The position numbers were made by a program, and so were the translations under genes. 15,788 bases of DNA, taken from assembly GCA_964482085.1 (NCBI GenBank), contig CAYZVS010000015.1:1-15788 (forward strand), read 5' to 3'. This document shows positions 1 through 5,208 of the stretch, piece by piece; position 1 is the stretch's first letter, and the number at the start of each line of letters is the position of its first letter. The notes beneath the pieces are model-generated. The model worked only from the letters and a program-made list of their open reading frames with translations. It had not been told where the DNA came from and ran no database searches. Source of the stretch: CAIXDN01 sp964482085 (lineage in GTDB: Bacteria > Patescibacteriota > Patescibacteriia > 2-12-FULL-60-25).

Positions 1-2
1 GG

Positions 3-71
3 AACGATTCATTCATCATTCGGATTTTGCTCGAAATACATTCGAACTTTGTCCAGAACATACCGCCATGA
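3..71 (+). CDS. possible 3' end of an upstream gene (partial)
   Basis: Reading from base 3 gives 22 residues without a stop, ending in TGA at 69-71, with residues NDSFIIRILLEIHS at the start of the visible part. The stop lies exactly at the foot of a terminator hairpin, which is where a plus-strand gene end would be expected. The piece is too short to recognise or to test for coding bias, so it could be chance. The main support is the terminator placement. Confidence 0.3.
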   Translation, partial: NDSFIIRILLEIHSNFVQNIPP

Positions 72-102
72 AAAAACTCGATGTACATGCATCGAGTTTT
101 TT
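71..102. terminator. bidirectional intrinsic terminator
   Basis: A perfect 13-bp inverted repeat (AAAAAACTCGATG / CATCGAGTTTTTT) encloses a 6-base loop. The A tract on one side and T tract on the other make it a factor-independent terminator in both directions. It can serve a plus-strand gene ending near 71 and the minus-strand gene whose stop is at 113. Confidence 0.85.
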
Positions 103-112
103 CTTATTCTTT

Positions 113-985
113 TTATTTCCGCGTATCCATATATTTTTTAGCGGCTTTCATTGCGATACTTCCACCAGGGACAAACATGCCAAGGGCATCGGCGCCGACG
201 TCAAACAGAAAATCTTGGTCTAAAATCTTTCCCATGTATTCCTTGAATACCCGCTTTCCTTGTCGAATTTCTCCAGTCAGTCCATCAACCTCCAAAATTG
301 CTTCTTTGTTTTTAGATGCCCAAGTGTATTTAAATGCGTAGATTGGACGATAGTACAGATCAACACATACGACTTCTACCTGTTCCGCTAGTATCGTATC
401 GGCTTGAATGCCTTTGATCATTTTAGCGAGTGAGTCGCGCATGATCGCTGAAACACGGGCTTGTGGAGGAACGAGAATCGCGCCGTCCTCGACTTCATCT
501 TTCAGCTGTCCCTTCACTTCATGTGGCAGCATCGAAAGATACTTTTTAAGTTCAGGAGCCAGTTTAACCGTTATGCCATCGACAATAACTTCTTCTCGTT
601 CTTCTTGCAGACAGTATTCCAGAACCGGGATCGTGATACGGCCGTCTTGCTCGTCATATTTTACGTCATGGACGGTAATCGTTTTAACCTCTTTGCCGCT
701 GGTCGATACAGTGTAGTTGGCCGTACGCGTGTATTCGTAACGGGCGTTAGTGATTACATGCCAGAATGGCTCATAGCGATGCTCGCTATAAGTGAGCGCA
801 AAGTCCTCGTCCTTAGGTTTACTCAAAAGGCTTGTTACCTTACTAATAGCATCAAAAGCTGTGACTTTCTTTTGCCAAGCGCGTTCTTTGGCATCCTGTG
901 GGGAAATCTGGTCTTTGAGCAGAAGAATGCGTTGGGTGGCTACATTGATTTCCATAAGCGCAAGGAAGCCTAGCACATCGCTCAT
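113..985 (-). CDS. hypothetical protein, 290 aa
   Basis: I do not recognise this family. The protein is soluble-looking, without a clear signal peptide, and begins with a charged, probably helical region (residues 20-60). A middle part rich in beta-forming residues follows (80-145). A C-terminal half contains YYRPIYAFKYTW (211-222) and EVDGLTGEI (232-240), a pattern seen in small alpha/beta domains that handle a 'DGxTGE' turn, then a Gly/Ala-rich tail. Two starts are possible: ATG at 985, or ATG at 955 (MEINV..., 280 aa). An extended -10-like box (TGCTAGGCT, minus strand, 975-967) lies inside the extra 30 bases and would favour the shorter form. The gene is divergent from the secreted protein gene at 1046 and ends against the bidirectional terminator at 71-102. 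No function is assigned. Confidence 0.8.
   Translation of the reverse strand: MSDVLGFLALMEINVATQRILLLKDQISPQDAKERAWQKKVTAFDAISKVTSLLSKPKDEDFALTYSEHRYEPFWHVITNARYEYTRTANYTVSTSGKEVKTITVHDVKYDEQDGRITIPVLEYCLQEEREEVIVDGITVKLAPELKKYLSMLPHEVKGQLKDEVEDGAILVPPQARVSAIMRDSLAKMIKGIQADTILAEQVEVVCVDLYYRPIYAFKYTWASKNKEAILEVDGLTGEIRQGKRVFKEYMGKILDQDFLFDVGADALGMFVPGGSIAMKAAKKYMDTRK
967..975 (-). promoter_or_regulatory. possible extended -10 box for the 955 start
   Basis: Read on the minus strand this is TGCTAGGCT, close to the TGnTAnAAT-like boxes found before other genes here. It ends 11 bases before the ATG at 955. It is coding sequence if the 985 start is used, so it is only a weak pointer to the shorter protein. 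Confidence 0.3.
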
Positions 986-1030
986 GATGCGTAACTAACG
1001 AGCACCTTGATCGCGACTGACGGTCTTTTT

Positions 1031-1039
1031 TGCTAGACT
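1031..1039 (+). promoter_or_regulatory. extended -10 promoter, leaderless type
   Basis: TGCTAGACT ends 6 bases before the ATG at 1046. Transcription starting the usual ~7 bases after a -10 box would begin at or within the start codon. No convincing -35 is seen, which is common when TGn extends the -10. The same box, one base different, precedes the peroxiredoxin gene at 4076. Confidence 0.6.
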
Positions 1040-1045
1040 ACAGTC

Positions 1046-1315
1046 ATGAAATTGAACTGCCCCTACAAGTTGATTTTGGGATTTTTTTTATTAACTGCCA
1101 CTTTTTTTTCTTCGGGCCCACAGCCCGCGCGAGCCGCTTCCATTACAGTAGCCGCTTTTGAATTAAATGGCTCAGCGGGCACAGAGATCACCGTTAATGC
1201 TACGACGAATGATACCGATATAGAAACCGTTTCTCTCTCACGTGGCTCTGGAATAACACCAGCGGCTCTTGCGAATTCCTACTCTGCAACAGCTTTTGTT
1301 GTGGGCGGATTATAA
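1046..1315 (+). CDS. N-terminal fragment of secreted repeat protein, ended by in-frame TAA
   Basis: These 89 codons hold a signal peptide (KLNCPYK, hydrophobic core LILGFFLLTATFF, likely cleavage after ARA at about residue 30) and the first third of a beta-sandwich repeat (FELNGSAGTEITVNA..., LSRGSGITP). The reading frame stops at TAA 1313-1315 but is the same frame as the long downstream ORF, and the sequence after the stop continues the repeat with no gap. By alignment with repeats 2 and 3 the stop sits where they have Lys (AAA) or Arg. A single A-to-T change of AAA to TAA would explain it. Unless the stop is read through or is a consensus error, only a short exported peptide would be made. 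Confidence 0.75.
   Translation: MKLNCPYKLILGFFLLTATFFSSGPQPARAASITVAAFELNGSAGTEITVNATTNDTDIETVSLSRGSGITPAALANSYSATAFVVGGL
1313..1315 (+). other. premature in-frame stop (TAA)
   Basis: Codon 90 of an otherwise open 876-codon frame from 1046 to 3676. After FVV the aligned residues are GGL-stop-SNSISSNEYFQ in repeat 1 and SGTKTIAIENSNYVQ in repeat 2, so the stop replaces K; repeat 3 has R (ATRTTAILADEYYQ). The same triplet ends other genes in the window, so it is not a reassigned codon. Confidence 0.85.
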
Positions 1316-1483
1316 TCAAACTCAATATCGAGTAACGAATACTTTCAAGTTGTCCTACAGCCTAAGAATGGCCAATCTCTTTCATTTCACACTATCAATT
1401 TCAACCTCAGGAGAAGCGCAACCGGTCCTAATGCATATCAATGGCAATATAGCCTTGATGGTTTTGCTACTTCTGGGACAGAC

Positions 1484-3676
1484 GTGGGAGCAGAAGGCTC
1501 TTATACAGGCACGGGAACTAACGGTGCCGCCATGACTGCAATCGATCTGTCTTCAGTCACAGAATTACAACAAGTACAGTCCGGAAATGCCGTTACATTT
1601 AGAATGTACGCTTGGGGAGCAACGGGTGCAGCCGGAACCATCGCGCTTGGAAGGCGCGCGGGTAACGATCTTTCTTTTGCAGGGGAGTTAGGGCCAGGAA
1701 GTATCGTTGCTTTTGAGGAAGCTGGTCAGACTGGGGACCAGATAAACCATAACGCGACCACCTTAAACTCATCCTTACAAACAGCGGAGCTCACACGTGG
1801 TTCGGGACTTAATCCATCGGGGTTGCTAAATGCATTCTCTTCAAATGGCTTTGTCGTCAGCGGTACAAAAACGATAGCGATCGAGAATAGCAACTACGTT
1901 CAAGTACACATCGTCGCCAAGAGTGGGTATCGAATGTCTTTGTATGGACTAAATTCTATTATTCGAAGAAGTCCGCAAGGCCCTACAACCTTTCAGTGGC
2001 AATACAGTCTAGATGAATTCTCGACTCCAGGAACCGATATAGGACCTGAGGTACTCTATAACGGAATAGATGATTTGGGGGTTGTTCAAGCGCCTATCGA
2101 TCTAAGTGGAGTATTAAGCCTGCAGACACAGAAAAAAGTCACACTGAGACTCTATGCATGGGGAGCCACATCAGGTGGCGGAACATTTGCACTTGGAAGA
2201 AACAGCGGACCAGAGTTTCAGCTTGCCGGTACGGTTTCACCGAACATTATTATTGGTTTTGACCCAAACGGATTAGCAGGCAATGAACCGTCCCTATCCG
2301 CGACGACATTGAATTCTCACTTGCAGTCGGTTCAGATCAGCAGAGGTTCCGGAATTACATCGCAACTTTCCAGCGATGCATTTGCATCAACCGGCTTTGA
2401 TTCCGCTACACGAACAACAGCTATTTTGGCCGATGAGTACTATCAATTCAATGTTCATTCTCAAAATGGTTACTACATTGATTTTACGAGTATTTTTCAA
2501 AATAATTTACGTACTGCTTCCGGTCCGACGACCTATCAATGGCAATACAGTTTAGATGAATTCTCGACTCCGGGTAATGAAATTGGCGCTCCACAAGTGT
2601 ATACAGGGGTCGATCTGAACGGTCGCTCTGCAACGAATACATCGCCGTTTGATATTCTGAGCCTTCAAAATGCAACGGATGTTTCTTATCGTCTTTACGC
2701 TTGGGGTGCGGCTGCTTCCACAGGTACATTTGCTTTTGGAAGATTGTCAGGCGATGATCTTGCTTTGTCTGGGGAAGTCAATATATATACTCATACCGTC
2801 ACGTATACGGCGGCCGATGGTGGTTTTATCTCAGGCTCAACAACACAACTCATCAATTACAACTCTTCAACTATACCCGTAACCGCAACCGCTTTTTCAT
2901 TAAATCAGTTCTCGCATTGGAGTGATGGAAGGGTCGATAATCCTCGATACGATCAGAATGTCATAAACGCCTTGAATTTAACTGCCTATTTCGAGGCAAT
3001 CCCAGCTGCTGTTCCAAAGGGAGGTGGTTCATTTATCCCACCTAAGAGCATTGGCGCAGGAAAGCGTGAATCAGTCGTTGAAATTAATGAAGCACAAGAT
3101 GTTGGTATCGTTGATGCGGGAGGTGTTAATCTGCTCGTAAAAACAGGCAGTCAATCTACCTTCAAGATAAATAATGATGCGTCTAAACCCTACATCTTGT
3201 CACTTGACTATGTAGATTTGAGCGAGCCTTTGGTCCGCTTCAAGATTATTGGGACTCCTCATGTCCTGCAGCTTAGGATCAAGGACAGCCGCATTCTTGA
3301 TTTAAACTCTGATGGCATTCAAGACATATCCATTCAATTTACGAATGTCTATATAAACCGCATTGAGCTAACCTTGATACCTGTACACGGAGGCAGCATC
3401 ATCCCAAGTCAAGAAAACGCAACATCTTACCAGTTTATACGTGAACTTCAGAGCAGGTCTACAGGAGATGACGTAAAAGAGCTTCAGAAATATTTGAACT
3501 CACACGGATTTCTTATCGCAAAAGAAGGACCAGGTTCACCGGGCAATGAGACCAAACTTTTTGGCGCGCTCACCAGAAATGCACTCATCAGATACCAGCA
3601 AGCGCACAAAATACGGACAACGGGAATTCTCGGACCACTGACTCGCGCCAGTATCAATTCTAGCTTGAAACGTTAA
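1484..3676 (+). CDS. secreted repeat protein with C-terminal peptidoglycan-binding domain (main part of an interrupted gene)
   Basis: The open frame continues from base 1316; GTG 1484 is only its first possible start codon and has no visible initiation signal. Counted from ATG 1046, the full product would have three ~178-residue beta-sandwich repeats (about 33-216, 220-396, 400-578). These carry recurring motifs: LSRGSGI, WQYSLDEFSTPG and LRLYAWGA..GTFALGR. A divergent InlB-type repeat follows (582-652: GGFISGSTTQLINY, FSHWSDG), then an unrecognised beta-rich region (667-791) with a calcium-loop-like DLNSDGIQD. The end is a PG_binding_1 domain (797-876: STGDDVKELQKYLNSHGF, ALTRNALIRYQQAH, TGILGPLTRA). 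Known PG_binding_1 domains hold proteins to the cell wall, so a surface or adhesin-like role is inferred. Without the signal peptide encoded before the TAA, this part alone would not be exported, so the locus may be a recent pseudogene. Confidence 0.8.
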   Translation: MGAEGSYTGTGTNGAAMTAIDLSSVTELQQVQSGNAVTFRMYAWGATGAAGTIALGRRAGNDLSFAGELGPGSIVAFEEAGQTGDQINHNATTLNSSLQTAELTRGSGLNPSGLLNAFSSNGFVVSGTKTIAIENSNYVQVHIVAKSGYRMSLYGLNSIIRRSPQGPTTFQWQYSLDEFSTPGTDIGPEVLYNGIDDLGVVQAPIDLSGVLSLQTQKKVTLRLYAWGATSGGGTFALGRNSGPEFQLAGTVSPNIIIGFDPNGLAGNEPSLSATTLNSHLQSVQISRGSGITSQLSSDAFASTGFDSATRTTAILADEYYQFNVHSQNGYYIDFTSIFQNNLRTASGPTTYQWQYSLDEFSTPGNEIGAPQVYTGVDLNGRSATNTSPFDILSLQNATDVSYRLYAWGAAASTGTFAFGRLSGDDLALSGEVNIYTHTVTYTAADGGFISGSTTQLINYNSSTIPVTATAFSLNQFSHWSDGRVDNPRYDQNVINALNLTAYFEAIPAAVPKGGGSFIPPKSIGAGKRESVVEINEAQDVGIVDAGGVNLLVKTGSQSTFKINNDASKPYILSLDYVDLSEPLVRFKIIGTPHVLQLRIKDSRILDLNSDGIQDISIQFTNVYINRIELTLIPVHGGSIIPSQENATSYQFIRELQSRSTGDDVKELQKYLNSHGFLIAKEGPGSPGNETKLFGALTRNALIRYQQAHKIRTTGILGPLTRASINSSLKR

Positions 3677-3724
3677 CCATCAAGAGCTGTTCGCAAGCAT
3701 TCACCCATATACAAATAGTGGGTC

Positions 3725-3752
3725 TTGACTAATTTGAGAATATTCTTATAAT
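3725..3752 (+). promoter_or_regulatory. near-consensus sigma-70 type promoter for the XRE regulator gene
   Basis: TTGACT (3725-3730), a 16-base spacer and TATAAT (3747-3752) form the best -35/-10 pair in the window. The predicted start of transcription near 3759 gives a ~40-base leader before ATG 3801. A second perfect TATAAT lies at 3779-3784. Confidence 0.75.
3737..3746. promoter_or_regulatory. candidate operator palindrome
   Basis: AGAATATTCT is a perfect 10-bp palindrome lying entirely in the spacer between the -35 and -10 boxes. That is a position where a bound dimer would block RNA polymerase. XRE-family regulators often repress their own promoters, so it may be the binding site of the downstream protein. 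This is inferred from position and symmetry only. Confidence 0.4.
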
Positions 3753-3778
3753 GGGCAAATCCCTTGCTGTTATTCCAT

Positions 3779-3784
3779 TATAAT
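3779..3784 (+). promoter_or_regulatory. second TATAAT box upstream of the XRE regulator gene
   Basis: A perfect -10 hexamer, part of a 7-base direct repeat TTATAAT (3746-3752 and 3778-3784) whose copies start 32 bases apart, about three helical turns. It would start transcription near 3791, about 10 bases before the ATG. No matching -35 or TGn extension is visible, so it may be a minor promoter or chance in AT-rich DNA. Confidence 0.35.
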
Positions 3785-3800
3785 TTTGTCTTTGAACGCT

Positions 3801-4025
3801 ATGAGCAAGACGCTCCCAAAGTACAGTTTGTCCAAGATTGCTTCTAACGTGAAATCCATGCGTGCTGATCATGAACTTACGCGTGAACAGCTTTCTAAGA
3901 AGGCAAAGGTGAACTATAACACCATCATCAAGCTTGAGTCCGGTGCCAATAAGAACCCGACGATCAAGACCTTGCTCGGAATCGCTTCCGTGTTTAAGTG
4001 CACGGTGGAAGACATCATCACCTAA
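3801..4025 (+). CDS. XRE/Cro-CI family helix-turn-helix transcriptional regulator, 74 aa
   Basis: A single HTH_3 domain fills almost the whole protein. LTREQLSKKAKVNYNTIIKL covers the two DNA-contacting helices, with the typical Gln in the first and Thr-Ile-Ile-Lys-Leu-Glu in the recognition helix. SGANKNPTIKTLLGIASVF and the CTVEDII ending are classic for small Cro/CI-type dimers. No effector or protease domain is present. The frame can be extended to a TTG at 3786, but ATG 3801 fits the family start and leaves the second -10 box outside the gene. The gene is monocistronic, with its own promoter upstream and a terminator seven bases past the stop. A palindrome in its promoter suggests self-control. 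The target beyond itself is unknown. Confidence 0.9.
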   Translation: MSKTLPKYSLSKIASNVKSMRADHELTREQLSKKAKVNYNTIIKLESGANKNPTIKTLLGIASVFKCTVEDIIT

Positions 4026-4031
4026 TGCTCC

Positions 4032-4056
4032 AAGCCCCGCCACAAGCGGGGTTTTT
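4032..4056 (+). terminator. intrinsic terminator after the XRE regulator gene
   Basis: CCCCGC (4035-4040), a 5-base loop CACAA and GCGGGG (4046-4051) form a GC-rich stem, extended by A-T and G-T pairs, followed by TTTTT (4052-4056). It ends two bases before the extended -10 box of the next gene, so the two transcription units are packed without waste. Confidence 0.9.
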
Positions 4057-4058
4057 GG

Positions 4059-4067
4059 TGCTAGAAT
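4059..4067 (+). promoter_or_regulatory. extended -10 promoter of the peroxiredoxin gene
   Basis: TGCTAGAAT ends 8 bases before ATG 4076, predicting a transcript that starts at or next to the start codon. The region where a -35 would lie is taken up by the preceding terminator hairpin, so the TGn extension probably carries recognition. Confidence 0.6.
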
Positions 4068-4075
4068 CGACGTAT

Positions 4076-4540
4076 ATGATTAAGATTGGATCCAAAGCAC
4101 CGGATTTCAAATTGCCAGATCAAGATGGAAAGATACACTCTTTGAAAGATCAGAAGGGGAAATGGGTGCTGCTGTACTTTTATCCAAAGGACGATACACC
4201 AGGATGTACGGTCGAGGCGTGCACGATTCGGGACAATTACTCGTCTTTTAAGAAGATGGGTATTACCGTTTTTGGAGTGAGTGCTGATCCTGTAAAAAAA
4301 CATGCCAAGTTTGCCGAGAAATACGAGTTACCGTTTACGCTTTTGTCCGATGAAAACAAGGAAGCGATTGAAGCGTATGACGTCTGGGGTAAAAAGAAGT
4401 TTATGGGCCGGGAATATATGGGTATCAATCGTGTCAGCTTCTTGATCGATGATAAGGGCAAGATCGCAAAGATCTATGAAGAGGTGAAGCCTGCTAAACA
4501 TGCAGGAGAAGTGCTCATCGATGCGAAGGAGATGAAATAA
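4076..4540 (+). CDS. bcp: thioredoxin-dependent peroxiredoxin, Bcp/PrxQ type
   Basis: This 154-residue thiol peroxidase would reduce hydrogen peroxide and organic hydroperoxides in the cytoplasm, then be recycled by a thioredoxin. The AhpC/TSA fold starts with KIGSKAPDFKLPDQDGK. The active site FYPKDDTPGCTVEAC carries the peroxidatic Cys44 and, five residues on, the resolving Cys49, the spacing of two-cysteine Bcp/PrxQ enzymes. Further family marks are VFGVSADPVKKHAKFAEKY, PFTLLSDE and the late NRVSFLIDDKGKI strand. Length matches the family. ATG 4076 is chosen because upstream codons in frame would run back through the terminator and promoter; it has no Shine-Dalgarno and is probably leaderless. 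The gene stands alone between two terminators. No secretion signal is present. Confidence 0.95.
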   Translation: MIKIGSKAPDFKLPDQDGKIHSLKDQKGKWVLLYFYPKDDTPGCTVEACTIRDNYSSFKKMGITVFGVSADPVKKHAKFAEKYELPFTLLSDENKEAIEAYDVWGKKKFMGREYMGINRVSFLIDDKGKIAKIYEEVKPAKHAGEVLIDAKEMK

Positions 4541-4571
4541 TAAAAACACCCCGTACAACGGGGTGTTTTTA
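4541..4571. terminator. bidirectional terminator between bcp and tRNA-Arg
   Basis: A perfect 14-bp stem (TAAAAACACCCCGT / ACGGGGTGTTTTTA) with a 3-base loop, A5 on one side and T5 on the other. It begins directly after the bcp stop codon and ends two bases before the CCA end of the tRNA on the other strand, so it ends both transcripts. Confidence 0.95.
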
Positions 4572-4573
4572 TA

Positions 4574-4650
4574 TGGTGCGGCCAAATCGATTCGAACGAT
4601 TGACCTCTTCCTTCGCAGGGAAGCGCTCTATCCAGCTGAGCTATGGCCGC
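4574..4650 (-). tRNA. tRNA-Arg, anticodon GCG
   Basis: The 77-base minus-strand sequence folds as a full cloverleaf. The acceptor stem is GCGGCCA/TGGCCGC, the D arm GCTC-AGCTGGATA-GAGC, the anticodon arm CTTCC-CTGCGAA-GGAAG, the variable loop five bases, and the T arm AATCG-TTCGAAT-CGATT, with discriminator A and an encoded CCA. The loop gives anticodon GCG, which reads CGC and, by wobble, CGU. The D-loop A at position 20 fits arginine identity. Most bacteria instead use ACG, edited to ICG by TadA. It lies 7 bases after the stop of the membrane-protein gene and is probably processed from that transcript. Confidence 0.95.
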
Positions 4651-4657
4651 ATGCTGA

Positions 4658-5185
4658 TCAGATCCTCAAAAGCCGCCCGAGTATATCAGAGAGATGCTCT
4701 CCTTGCAAGTCCAGATCCTCCTGTAAGTACTGGCGCAAGTGATTACGTAATTCTACTGGATCGGTGTCCTCAAGCTGGATGCGCATGCGTTGGGAAAGCG
4801 TCCCGCGAGGCTCCATGTAGAGAACCTTGGAAATTGGAGGCTGGTAAACGATGCCAAAGTTGCCGATATCCTGAAATAGGCGAAGCTTTCCGTCTACCAC
4901 GATGCCATTGTCTCCCACCTGAACCAAAAGCGTCTTCGGTTCTTGGCCGCCTACGAGTAGCAGAATGATGGCAGAAAGAAAGATAATAAAGGCAAACAGG
5001 AAGTTTGCCGTCCAAACCGAGTAGGCGATAAGGAGAACGGCCAAAACAGCGAGGCCAAAGTACCAGGCTTTTCCGCGCACGTGTTTTTCAAAAGCTGGAG
5101 TCTCCCATGCAAATTTGTCTTGGGAAAGAATCATCGCTTCTTCCACTTCCGGAGGGAAAGATCGCATATGACTGGATTGTAGCAT
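4658..5185 (-). CDS. small two-helix membrane protein of a CPR-type conserved family
   Basis: The protein has 175 residues. A short polar N-terminus with FAWETPAFEKHVRGKAWY (25-42) precedes two close membrane helices (about 41-58 and 61-79, joined by only a couple of residues). After the hairpin comes a soluble ~90-residue domain with alternating strands (TLLVQVGDNGIVVDGKLRLF, KVLYMEPRGTL, RMRIQLED) and a C-terminal amphipathic helix. The layout resembles bacterial PH-like membrane proteins and uncharacterised proteins I recall as frequent in Parcubacteria genomes; the exact family is not certain. ATG 5185 is chosen because a -10-like TAGGCT ends six bases upstream on the minus strand; ATG 5167 is the alternative. 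Its transcript likely continues into the tRNA. Function unknown. Confidence 0.8.
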   Translation of the reverse strand: MLQSSHMRSFPPEVEEAMILSQDKFAWETPAFEKHVRGKAWYFGLAVLAVLLIAYSVWTANFLFAFIIFLSAIILLLVGGQEPKTLLVQVGDNGIVVDGKLRLFQDIGNFGIVYQPPISKVLYMEPRGTLSQRMRIQLEDTDPVELRNHLRQYLQEDLDLQGEHLSDILGRLLRI

Positions 5186-5191
5186 GAAAAG

Positions 5192-5201
5192 AGCCTAGGA
5201 T
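5192..5201. promoter_or_regulatory. overlapping divergent -10 boxes on a CCTAGG palindrome
   Basis: CCTAGG (5194-5199) is self-complementary. Read on the plus strand it gives TAGGAT (5196-5201), 7 bases before ATG 5209 of recG. Read on the minus strand it gives TAGGCT (5197-5192), 6 bases before ATG 5185 of the membrane-protein gene. The intergenic space is only 23 bases, so if both are promoters they cannot be occupied together. Neither has a TGn extension or a good -35. Confidence 0.45.
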
Positions 5202-5208
5202 GGAGATC

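Noticed and set aside
1313..1315. Codon reassignment or programmed read-through
   Set aside because: TAA also ends recG, bcp and the XRE gene, where each is followed by a terminator or a gene end. TGA and TAG end other genes. The following base is T, a strong termination context.
1269..1535. Overlapping ORF in another frame that spans the stop at 1315, suggesting a frameshift
   Set aside because: The upstream and downstream parts of the secreted protein are in the same frame, and the repeat alignment has no gap at the stop. It is a nonsense change, not a frameshift.
3703..3723. ACCCA...TGGGT hairpin after the secreted protein gene as its terminator
   Set aside because: The stem is only 5 bp with an 11-base loop, and the sequence after it is the -35 region of the next gene, without a T run. 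The 3' end of the secreted-protein mRNA is left unassigned.
3998..4075. N-terminal extension of bcp to 3998
   Set aside because: It would translate through the XRE gene end, its terminator hairpin and the -10 box. Peroxiredoxins of this family start at MIKIGSKAPDF-like sequence.
4573..4968. 131-codon plus-strand ORF across the tRNA
   Set aside because: It is antisense to tRNA-Arg and to the membrane-protein gene, and has low-complexity, Cys/Arg-rich composition without any family signature.
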